Assembly: GCA_902596515.1 (NCBI GenBank)
Contig: CACJUF010000004.1
Location: 18,481 to 82,480, forward strand
DNA length: 64,000 nucleotides
Origin: an uncultured Pelagibacteraceae bacterium
GTDB lineage: Bacteria > Pseudomonadota > Alphaproteobacteria > Pelagibacterales > Pelagibacteraceae
Reading direction: 5' to 3'
Position numbers and translations under genes: made by a program. Shown here piece by piece: positions 28,517 through 35,681 of the stretch; within the stretch, counting starts at the first letter, position 1; every line of letters starts with the position of its first letter. The notes under the pieces are model-generated. The model did no database searches, was not told where the DNA came from, and saw only the letters and a list, made by a program, of their open reading frames with translations.

Positions 28517-28792
28517 ATGGAAAAATTGATTTTTTTTGGACTGGTAATTCCTATTTTATTCTTTGTCTTATACTTAGGGACGAGAGCTATTATGAGTGGT
28601 GTAAGTGCGAAACAAGCTAACCAAGCTAACCAAGCTAACAAAGATGAAAATGAAACAGATGACAATAACGAGGAGTCAAACACTGATAAGTCTTTGAGTG
28701 ATGAATTAGAAAAATTGAATGCACTAAGAGAAAGCGGTGTATTAACTCAAGAAGAGTTTGAAAAGGCAAAAAATAAATTATTAAATAATTAA
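28517..28792 (+). CDS. SHOCT-domain membrane protein
   Basis: 91 residues. One N-terminal membrane helix (about 4-25) is followed by a low-complexity linker with three QAN repeats. A C-terminal SHOCT domain (SDELEKLNALRESGVLTQEEFEKAK) is a short helix pair thought to mediate oligomerisation. The repeat is encoded by three exact copies of a 9-mer (28613-28639). Function is unknown. The stop lies 3 bases from the convergent EamA gene. Confidence 0.82.
   Translation: MEKLIFFGLVIPILFFVLYLGTRAIMSGVSAKQANQANQANKDENETDDNNEESNTDKSLSDELEKLNALRESGVLTQEEFEKAKNKLLNN
28613..28639 (+). repeat. three tandem copies of CAAGCTAAC
   Basis: Three perfect head-to-tail copies of a 9-base unit inside the SHOCT gene, each encoding Gln-Ala-Asn. 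Being in frame, gain or loss of copies would only alter linker length. Confidence 0.95.
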
Positions 28793-28795
28793 AGA

Positions 28796-29695
28796 TTAAG
28801 TTGCTCTTGTTAAAAGCAATAAAGTTGCACCAGCTATAAATATCAAAATACCTAAAATCTCAATAAAAGTTATTTTTTCTTTAAAAAGATATTTTGATGA
28901 GATGTAACTAAAAAATATTTCAATTTGGCCAACAGCTCTAACAAAAGATGCTTGAATTAAAGTGAAAGCAAAAAACCAAGATAGTGTCGCTAAAAAACCA
29001 GCTAATCCAGTCAAGCATATTTCAAATTTATTATCAAAAAATTTTTTGAATTCTGATTTTTCAAAAATTATCAAATATGCGCTAATGATTATAGTTTGAA
29101 TTATTAAAGCAAAAAAAACTGTAGTAAGCGCTTTATCAAAGTTAGATGAAAAATTTTCCAGTGTTAGTGCTGCTGCCCTAAAATAGACAACACTGAGACC
29201 CAGTAAAAGTCCCGCTCCCAATCCAATAAGTGTTACCTTTGAAAAAAAATTTTTAAAAAAAAATTTATAATCTTTGATCGAAATAATAATAACCCCAAGT
29301 GTTGCAATTATTATTCCAAAAACACCAAGCAAATTTAGTTTATCTTTTAATATGATATATTCAAAAATCGCAATTTGAATAACTTCTGTTTTACTTAGTG
29401 AAGTGCCGACAACAAAATTCGAAAATCTAAAAAGGTATAATAGCGTTATTGTAAAAGTAACTTGTAAAATAGATCCTAAAAAAGTAAAAAAAATGAAGTT
29501 AGTTTGATCTAGAATATTTGAAATGATATTAAAATCGTGAAAAAAAAAAAATAATACAAAAGCAAATGGTAATGCAAAGGCAAATCTTACGTATGCAGAA
29601 GCAACCAATGATAAATCTTTATTTAATTTTTTCTGTAATGAAGTTCTTAGATTTTGAAAAAAAGCTGCTAAAATTGTAAAAACTACCCAATTCAT
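28796..29695 (-). CDS. EamA/DMT superfamily transporter
   Basis: 299 residues with about ten membrane helices in two EamA repeats. The first repeat starts NWVVFTILAAFFQNLRTSLQKKL; the second ends with the typical SYISSKYLFKEKITFIEILGILIFIAGATLLL. Substrate unknown; such proteins export metabolites or amino acids. It stands alone on the minus strand, convergent with the SHOCT gene. A second, dissimilar EamA protein is at 58090. Confidence 0.9.
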   Translation of the reverse strand: MNWVVFTILAAFFQNLRTSLQKKLNKDLSLVASAYVRFAFALPFAFVLFFFFHDFNIISNILDQTNFIFFTFLGSILQVTFTITLLYLFRFSNFVVGTSLSKTEVIQIAIFEYIILKDKLNLLGVFGIIIATLGVIIISIKDYKFFFKNFFSKVTLIGLGAGLLLGLSVVYFRAAALTLENFSSNFDKALTTVFFALIIQTIIISAYLIIFEKSEFKKFFDNKFEICLTGLAGFLATLSWFFAFTLIQASFVRAVGQIEIFFSYISSKYLFKEKITFIEILGILIFIAGATLLLLTRAT

Positions 29696-29752
29696 AAATT
29701 TATTTAGATATAATCTTTTAATCGAATTAAGTGGTTACTTATATCTAAAAAA

Positions 29753-30817
29753 TCAGATTTTCTCCATCAACCAGAGAGCGTCTTCTCCTAAAAAGTAAAC
29801 TTTTCCGTTATCAGGATGTACTTGTATATCTCTTATTCTTCCAATTTTATTTTTAAATATGATTTCCTCTTTCACATTAGATAAGTCGTCAAATATTAAT
29901 TTTCTCAAAGATTTGTCTTTAAGTGAAGTAATTAAAGCATGTCCATTCCATTCACTAAACTCTTTTCCTTTGTAAATTGTGATTGCACTTGTTGCTATGG
30001 ACGGCACCCAATATTGTATCGCTTTTGTAAAACCTGGTTTCCATTTTGGACCGATAGGAATGCCTGAATAGTTTGTCCCTCCCCAACCTAAAATTTTCCA
30101 TCCATAATTTTCACCTTTTTTTGCTTCACCGAACCAATCCCCACCTCTCGCTCCATGATTACTCATATAAATTTTTTCATCAAATGGTGATAAAGTTAGA
30201 CCTTGAGGATTTCTAATACCTATTTGATAAATTTCTGGTAACCAATCTGATTTACCCTGAAATTTTGGATTATCTTTTGGGATACTTCCATCAATATTTA
30301 TTCTTATGATACTACCAGGATGCTTTGTAGGATCTTGTGCAATCATACCTTGACCTCTTTCACCAGCAGACGCGAAAAGATAACCATCTTTGATCGCCAA
30401 CCTTGATCCAAAATGATATCCAGAGTCAATAGGTGGATTTGCTTGGAAAATATTTTTAAAGATTAAATCTTTTTCATTAAATTTCGATCTTGCTATTGAG
30501 GTACTAGTTTTCCAATTTCCTCTATTTTCGGTATATGAAATATATACAAAATCATCTTTATAAAGAATATCTAATAAACCACCCTGTCCATGCTCTAAAT
30601 AATTAAGATTGTGATTTAATGAAGAAATTTTTTTAGTATTTAGATCTATTAATTTAATTTCTCCACTTTTTTCGGTAATTAATAATTCTGTATCATTAAT
30701 AAAAGTAGATCCCCATGGACCTTTTAAATTCACAATCTTCTTAAATTTTAAATTATCAGCAAATGAATAATTTATAAAAAGTGTAAATAAAAAAATTGTA
30801 ACAAGCGTTCTTTTCAC
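29753..30817 (-). CDS. secreted PQQ-type sugar dehydrogenase-like beta-propeller
   Basis: 354 residues if translation starts at GTG 30817, 1 base after the SDR stop. This gives a proper signal peptide (VKRTLVTIFLFTLFINYSFA); the frame stays open to 30928 but that would overlap the SDR. It belongs to the soluble glucose/sorbosone dehydrogenase family (YliI/Asd-like): YLEHGQGGLLDILY, YHFGSRLAIKDGYLFASAGERGQ, IGIRNPQGLTLSPFDEKIY and EAKKGENYGWKILGWG. PQQ cofactor use is inferred from the family. Likely periplasmic oxidation of a sugar or aldehyde. Confidence 0.87.
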   Translation of the reverse strand: MKRTLVTIFLFTLFINYSFADNLKFKKIVNLKGPWGSTFINDTELLITEKSGEIKLIDLNTKKISSLNHNLNYLEHGQGGLLDILYKDDFVYISYTENRGNWKTSTSIARSKFNEKDLIFKNIFQANPPIDSGYHFGSRLAIKDGYLFASAGERGQGMIAQDPTKHPGSIIRINIDGSIPKDNPKFQGKSDWLPEIYQIGIRNPQGLTLSPFDEKIYMSNHGARGGDWFGEAKKGENYGWKILGWGGTNYSGIPIGPKWKPGFTKAIQYWVPSIATSAITIYKGKEFSEWNGHALITSLKDKSLRKLIFDDLSNVKEEIIFKNKIGRIRDIQVHPDNGKVYFLGEDALWLMEKI

Positions 30818-30818
30818 T

Positions 30819-31529
30819 TTAAGAAAGTTTTGATCTACCACCATCAACAGCAATGATTTGACCTGTAACCCAAGAACTGTCGTCAGTGATAAGAAATTTT
30901 GCAAGAGAGGCAGAGTCCTTACCTTCACCTAATCTTTTTAAAGGATGAGCTTTAGCTATACCATCTGCTAATGCTTTATTTTTTAACATTGGCTCAGCAA
31001 TTTTCGAGTTAGTCAAACTAGGTGCAATACAGTTCACTCTAATATTAGGAGCAAATTCCGCTGCTAAAGAAACAGTTAAACCTTCTACAGCAGCCTTAGT
31101 AGAGGCAATTATAGCGTGATTTGTAAAACCTCTTTGAGCTGCAACTGTGGAAAATAAAACTACTGAACCTTTATTTTTTTTTAAACTATCCTGGTAGCCT
31201 TTTATAATATCCACTGCTGAGTATAAATTTAATTTCATACACTTATTAAAATCCTGCTCATTGACCATTCTCAAAGGTTTTAAATCAATTGAACCTACAC
31301 AGTAGGCAATTCCTTTTACATCAGAAATATCATTTTTAACCTTTTCCACAAATCCATCCTGCAAAACATCGGCTATTGTAAAACTACAACCTAATTTCTC
31401 AGAAATATTTTTTGTTTCATTTTCATTTCTGCCAACTAAATGAACTGAATTTCCTGAATTTACTAATTGTTCAGCTAAACTAGATCCGATTGAACCTGTC
31501 GCACCAAGAATAAGATATTTTTCTGACAT
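30819..31529 (-). CDS. SDR family protein lacking the catalytic tyrosine
   Basis: 236-residue classical SDR by fold: LGATGSIGSS near the start for NAD(P), conserved Asn101, Ser127 in VVLFSTVAA and Lys145. Where the catalytic Tyr is expected (four residues before the Lys) there is Ile141, in NHAIIASTK. The late APNIRVNCIAPSLT and WVTGQIIAVDGGRS are intact. I recall related SDRs with the same lack of Tyr encoded near photolyase genes, so this is probably a subfamily trait. It is divergent from the photolyase gene with 27 bases between starts. Confidence 0.9.
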   Translation of the reverse strand: MSEKYLILGATGSIGSSLAEQLVNSGNSVHLVGRNENETKNISEKLGCSFTIADVLQDGFVEKVKNDISDVKGIAYCVGSIDLKPLRMVNEQDFNKCMKLNLYSAVDIIKGYQDSLKKNKGSVVLFSTVAAQRGFTNHAIIASTKAAVEGLTVSLAAEFAPNIRVNCIAPSLTNSKIAEPMLKNKALADGIAKAHPLKRLGEGKDSASLAKFLITDDSSWVTGQIIAVDGGRSKLS

Positions 31530-31556
31530 AAAAAATTTTATTAGTTATATATAATT

Positions 31557-33047
31557 ATGAAGTTATTTTTTATACTGGGTAATCAATTATTTCCATCAAA
31601 ATACTTGGATCGCTTCAAAAAAGACCACCTAATTTTTATGGCAGAGGATTATCAATTATGTACTTATGAAAAACATCATAAAAATAAGATACTTCTCTTT
31701 TTGTCATCGATGCGTTCACATGCGGAAAACCTCAGAAAAGATAAGTTTAAATTAGAATATTCTAAAATTGAGGATAAAGAATTTAAAGACGACTATTTAA
31801 AAAAATTAAAAAAAATAATTAATTCAAAAAAAATAAAAGAGATTTCAAGTTTTGAAGTCGAGGATAAATTTTTTGAGAAAAAAATAAATCAATTCGTAAA
31901 AAAAGAAAAGATCAAATGGAATATTATTCAAACTCCAATGTTTTTGAATTCAAGAGATGAATTTAAACAATATCTATCTAAATCAAAAAAACCTTTCATG
32001 GCAACTTTTTATAAGGAAGTGAGAAAGAAATCTGGAATATTAATGGGTTCTGATGGAAATCCTATTGGAGGCAAATGGAGTTTTGATGAAGATAACAGAA
32101 ATAAGTTACCAAAAAATATTTCTATTCCAAAGTTTCCTAAAATTAATGAAACAAATCATACTAAAAAATTAAAACCTATTATTGAAAAACTATTTAAAGA
32201 TCATCCAGGAACAACCAAAAATTTTTGGTTTGCTACAGAGTATAATGATGTAGTCAAATTATTGAATTTTTTCATTAAAGAAAAATCTAATTTATTTGGT
32301 GATTATGAGGATGCAGTGGATCAAAAAGATAATATCTTATTTCACAGCGCTTTAAGTCCTTATATCAACCTAGGTTTAATCACACCTGAATTTATTATCA
32401 AAAAAGTTTTAGATTTTCATAAGAGTAAAAAAATTAGATTAAATTCTCTAGAAGGTTATGTTCGTCAGGTTATAGGATGGAGAGAATTTATGAGAGGAAT
32501 TTATCAAAGTTACTCAAATGAAATGGAAACTGGAAATTTTTTCAAACAAAATCGTAAAATGAAAAAGTCATGGTATGATGGAACGACAGGTTTACCTCCA
32601 TTAGATTACGCAATTAAAAACGCATTAAATTTTGGATGGTCTCATCACATTGAAAGATTAATGATTTTATCAAACATAATGAACCTTTGTGAAATAAAAC
32701 CTAATATTGTTTACAAATGGTTCATGGAGATGTTTGTCGACTCCTCAGATTGGGTAATGGTACCCAATGTTTATGGTATGGGGTTATTTAGTGACGGGGG
32801 AATTTTTGCAACCAAACCATACATTTGTGGATCAAGTTATTTTATGAAAATGATGGATTTTAAAAAAGGAGAATGGTGTAACACGATGGACGGACTTTAT
32901 TGGAGATTTATAGATCGTAATAGAAAGTTTTTTTTAAAAAATCCAAGACTTTCAATGATGGTAAGAATATTTGATAAAATGAAAGTGGATAGAAAAAAAT
33001 TAATTTTGTCGGCTGCAGATAAATTCATTAAAGAAAACACAGTTTAG
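31557..33047 (+). CDS. PhrB/FeS-BCP family photolyase-cryptochrome, Fe-S cysteines incomplete
   Basis: 496-residue member of the prokaryotic (6-4) photolyase / cryptochrome B family (DPRP). It has LFFILGNQLFPSKYLDRF at the start, the RQVIGWREFMRGIY segment, WSHHIERLMILSNIMNLC and GLFSDGGIFATKPYICGSSY, then GLYWRFIDRNR. In classical members four Cys hold a 4Fe-4S cluster, including a CxxC just before the last. Here Cys378, 424 and 441 are found but the CxxC segment is missing. FAD and DNA-lesion or light-signalling roles are inferred from the family. It is followed by a 1-base overlap with the DUF2256 gene. Confidence 0.92.
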   Translation: MKLFFILGNQLFPSKYLDRFKKDHLIFMAEDYQLCTYEKHHKNKILLFLSSMRSHAENLRKDKFKLEYSKIEDKEFKDDYLKKLKKIINSKKIKEISSFEVEDKFFEKKINQFVKKEKIKWNIIQTPMFLNSRDEFKQYLSKSKKPFMATFYKEVRKKSGILMGSDGNPIGGKWSFDEDNRNKLPKNISIPKFPKINETNHTKKLKPIIEKLFKDHPGTTKNFWFATEYNDVVKLLNFFIKEKSNLFGDYEDAVDQKDNILFHSALSPYINLGLITPEFIIKKVLDFHKSKKIRLNSLEGYVRQVIGWREFMRGIYQSYSNEMETGNFFKQNRKMKKSWYDGTTGLPPLDYAIKNALNFGWSHHIERLMILSNIMNLCEIKPNIVYKWFMEMFVDSSDWVMVPNVYGMGLFSDGGIFATKPYICGSSYFMKMMDFKKGEWCNTMDGLYWRFIDRNRKFFLKNPRLSMMVRIFDKMKVDRKKLILSAADKFIKENTV

Positions 33048-33175
33048 TGAAAAAAGAAAATTTACCAATTAAGGTTTGTCCAATATGTCAAAGACCATTT
33101 AAATGGAGAAGGAAATGGAGACTCAATTGGGAAAAGGTTAAGTATTGCTCAAAAAAATGTTCATCAAAAAAATGA
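33047..33175 (+). CDS. DUF2256 zinc-ribbon mini-protein
   Basis: 42-residue protein, GTG start sharing its first base with the last base of the photolyase stop (TAGTGA), TGA stop at 33173-33175. The sequence VCPICQRPFKWRRKWRLNW then YCSKKCSSKK carries four Cys (11, 14, 34, 38) in CPxCxRPFxWR...YCSxxC spacing, the DUF2256 pattern. Such small proteins are repeatedly found beside or fused to photolyase/cryptochrome genes, which agrees with this location. Zinc binding is inferred. It overlaps the next gene by 4 bases. Confidence 0.88.
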   Translation: MKKENLPIKVCPICQRPFKWRRKWRLNWEKVKYCSKKCSSKK

Positions 33176-34602
33176 AAAATCTTACTCGATATTTGATTTT
33201 AATTTTTTTTGTAATTCTTACAAATAATACTCGTGCAGAATTTTTTGAGGATCTATCAAAAATTATTGAAAATAATGAAAAAAGGCTCAGCTATGGTATC
33301 TCAGTAACAGATTTTAATATGGATGGAAATTATGAGTTTTTAGTAACAGGATTTGGTTATCCTAACTTAGCTTTATCTTTTCAGGATGGAAAATTAAAGA
33401 ATCTAAATCAGCAAAAAATTTTTTCAGATACTTTAAAAAGAACTATAGGAGTTGCTGCGTGTGATATCGATAAAGATGGCTTTGAAGAAATTTACTTTCT
33501 AAATACAGATACATATAGTGGGGATAAAAAATATTCAGATAGATTATTAGATATAGAAGATAATAATTATTTTGATTTATTTGAATTAGAAAAAAATAAA
33601 GAAAACCTAAATTTAACAGCAGGAAGATCTGTAGTTTGTGTAGATAGAAAGGGAGATGGTGAATATGGAGTCTATGTAGCAAATTACGGAGGCCCAACCA
33701 GATTTTATGAGATTGAAGATGAATTGATTAAAGATAAGGCTCAGAGTTTAAATCTTGATAATATCACTGGTGGAAGAGCAGTGGTATCAGGACATATCTT
33801 GTCAGATAGAGCAGATATTTTTGCAGCAAATGAGAGGGGAGCAAATTATCTTTATAAAAATAATAATGGAAATTTTAAAGATGTAGCATTTGATTATAGA
33901 GTAGATGATGCAATCCAAAATGGGAGAGGTACAGCTTTATCAGACATATATTACCGAGGCAGATTAGATATTCTGAGTGGTAATTGGCTTGGATATCATA
34001 GAGCCTGGGTTTTGGAAAAAAACGAATTTAAAGATATAGGAAATAAAGATTTTGATAAACCTTCTAGAATTAGAACAATTATTTCTGCAGATTTTGATAA
34101 CGATGGTTTTGATGAAGTTTTTATGAACAATATAGCAGAACCAAATAAATTATTTCGTATTAACGATGATGGAAAATTTGAACAGATAAATTTTCAAGTT
34201 GGTCTCGAAGTTAATGGGTATGGAACTGGGGCAGCTGTCGCAGATATTGATAATGACGGAGTTTTAGAATTGTTAGTTGCTCGTGGTGAAAGTAAAGAAC
34301 AACCATTAACTTTGTATAAAGCAAAAGTTGACAAAGGAAATAAATACCTAAGAATTAAACCATTAAATAAATATGGTGCCCCGGCGAGAGGAGCTACGGT
34401 AACATTAATAACAAATAAAAGAAAGCATTCCAAAACTATTGATGCAGGATCCGGTTACTTATGCCAAATGGAGCCTGTGGCACATTATGGAATTAGAAAA
34501 AACGAAAAAAATTTTAAAGTAGAGATTAAATGGACCAATGGAACAAAAAAATTATTCAATGTAACTGAGTTAAATCAAACAATTACTGTAAAACAAAAAT
34601 GA
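33172..34602 (+). CDS. secreted FG-GAP/VCBS and ASPIC/UnbV-domain protein
   Basis: 476 residues from ATG 33172, which overlaps the DUF2256 stop (ATGA); a TTG at 33145 in the same frame is less likely. Signal peptide about 1-22 (ends TRAEFF). Repeats of the integrin-like FG-GAP/VCBS type follow, with DFNMDGNYEF, DIDKDGFEEIYF, DFDNDGFDEVFM and DIDNDGVLELLV as Ca2+-binding Asp/Asn loops. The C-terminus (KYGAPARGATVTL, DAGSGYLCQMEP, IKWTNGTKKLF) is an ASPIC/UnbV domain. It resembles CRTAC1-like proteins. Extracellular or periplasmic; role unknown. Confidence 0.9.
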   Translation: MKNLTRYLILIFFVILTNNTRAEFFEDLSKIIENNEKRLSYGISVTDFNMDGNYEFLVTGFGYPNLALSFQDGKLKNLNQQKIFSDTLKRTIGVAACDIDKDGFEEIYFLNTDTYSGDKKYSDRLLDIEDNNYFDLFELEKNKENLNLTAGRSVVCVDRKGDGEYGVYVANYGGPTRFYEIEDELIKDKAQSLNLDNITGGRAVVSGHILSDRADIFAANERGANYLYKNNNGNFKDVAFDYRVDDAIQNGRGTALSDIYYRGRLDILSGNWLGYHRAWVLEKNEFKDIGNKDFDKPSRIRTIISADFDNDGFDEVFMNNIAEPNKLFRINDDGKFEQINFQVGLEVNGYGTGAAVADIDNDGVLELLVARGESKEQPLTLYKAKVDKGNKYLRIKPLNKYGAPARGATVTLITNKRKHSKTIDAGSGYLCQMEPVAHYGIRKNEKNFKVEIKWTNGTKKLFNVTELNQTITVKQK

Positions 34603-35288
34603 AAAAATTTTTAAATCTTTTTTTGATTATATTTTTAATATTATTTCAGCTTAAATCATTAGCTGAAGAAAAAAACTATCACAAGGAGCTTATTACTGAT
34701 TGGTCAAGAATATTCCCTGATAAAAATAGAAATGCGGCAGGACCAAAGTTTTTTAAATATATTATAGATAAAAAAATCACTTATAAAGATTTTATTGAAT
34801 TTAATAAATTATACTGCGCGGTTTCTGGATCTTTGATTGATCCAAATAGCGACTCAGAATTTTTATTTATTGAAGAAACTAAAACTCAAAAAAAAATTTG
34901 TGGAAATTATTATAGATGTTGTGTTCCATGTTCATGTGATCTTATGAAGTACTCTGAAACTCAAAAAATGAAATATGAATTTAAAGATGGCTTGAAGGAA
35001 TTTTATGTTTTAACTATCAAAAACCCTTGCGATAAACAGGATTTTCCAAACAGAGTAAATAAAGATTATTTTTGTGATGGTAAAAAAATTAATAAATCAG
35101 AGGTTTATAGTCTTGATGATCGAATAGTTATAGGTTTGTTGCATAATGGAAAAAGTTGTGAAAAAGATGAAATAGATTTTGTTAAAAGCCACCAAGTTAC
35201 TGGTAGGTATTGTAATTTAAGAAACAATACACCTTTAGAAAATTTAGATGCTGGCATGGGTGATATTTTCATAAAATTGGCAAGATAG
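34599..35288 (+). CDS. secreted cysteine-rich protein, unknown
   Basis: 229 residues, signal peptide about 1-22 (FQLKSLAEE). At least ten Cys in the mature part, including the cluster CGNYYRCCVPCSCDLMKYS and later NPCDKQ, YFCDGK, KSCEKD and RYCNL, so several disulfides or a metal site are likely. I do not recognise a family. It is coupled to the UnbV-domain gene by an ATGA overlap, suggesting that the two exported proteins act together. Confidence 0.75.
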   Translation: MKKFLNLFLIIFLILFQLKSLAEEKNYHKELITDWSRIFPDKNRNAAGPKFFKYIIDKKITYKDFIEFNKLYCAVSGSLIDPNSDSEFLFIEETKTQKKICGNYYRCCVPCSCDLMKYSETQKMKYEFKDGLKEFYVLTIKNPCDKQDFPNRVNKDYFCDGKKINKSEVYSLDDRIVIGLLHNGKSCEKDEIDFVKSHQVTGRYCNLRNNTPLENLDAGMGDIFIKLAR

Positions 35289-35316
35289 ATTTTGTATACT
35301 AATTTTAAAAACTCAT

Positions 35317-35454
35317 ATGAGCAAAAAAATAAAAAAATTAAAGAAGAAAAATCCAATGGCTAAATTATTAAGCTCAGCAATGCTCAGAAATAAAATAGTA
35401 AAAAATAAAAAAAAAATTTATAATAGAAAAAAATTCAAGCTGGAAAACGAATAA
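35317..35454 (+). CDS. very basic 45-residue protein, ArfA-like candidate
   Basis: Small ORF starting at ATG 35317 and ending at TAA 35454, between two genes with 28 and 5 base spacers. The protein is about 45% Lys/Arg. Its middle, NPMAKLLSSAMLRNKIVKNK, then KKIYNRKK, parallels the region of E. coli ArfA (alternative ribosome-rescue factor) that reads [26 protein letters not shown]. The shared pattern is LLxxxxLRxxxxKNKK...YxRK. The match is by eye over about 25 residues and composition alone could mislead. It could instead be an unrelated ribosome-binding basic peptide. Confidence 0.5.
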   Translation: MSKKIKKLKKKNPMAKLLSSAMLRNKIVKNKKKIYNRKKFKLENE

Positions 35455-35459
35455 AAAGT

Positions 35460-35681
35460 ATGAATAATAAAATTTTTGAATGGGCAGGAGTTATAACTGC
35501 AATACTATATTCATTATTTGTAGCTATGAATATTGGCATAGAATTTTTTGGTTTTTGTTTGTTACTTATTTCCGCAATTTTAATTGGAATTTGGGCCTAT
35601 AGGGGTGGTCACAGAGGAATATTATTTTTGCAATTCTTTTATGCTACAGCAGGGATCATCGGGATGTTTAGGTGGTTTTAA
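35460..35681 (+). CDS. small membrane protein, unknown
   Basis: 73 residues with two or three short hydrophobic helices (about 8-24, 27-46, 55-70), including WAYRGGHRGILFLQFFYATAGIIGMFRW. The short-helix pattern with Arg/Gly turns is vaguely like PnuC-type or DUF6552 proteins, which I cannot confirm. It lies at the end of the plus-strand run and overlaps the convergent photolyase-like gene by 4 bases. Confidence 0.7.
   Translation: MNNKIFEWAGVITAILYSLFVAMNIGIEFFGFCLLLISAILIGIWAYRGGHRGILFLQFFYATAGIIGMFRWF

Noticed and set aside
30818..30928. Upstream start for the sugar-dehydrogenase-like gene
   Set aside because: Would overlap the SDR by over 100 bases and put the signal peptide 40 residues inside; GTG at 30817 fits better.
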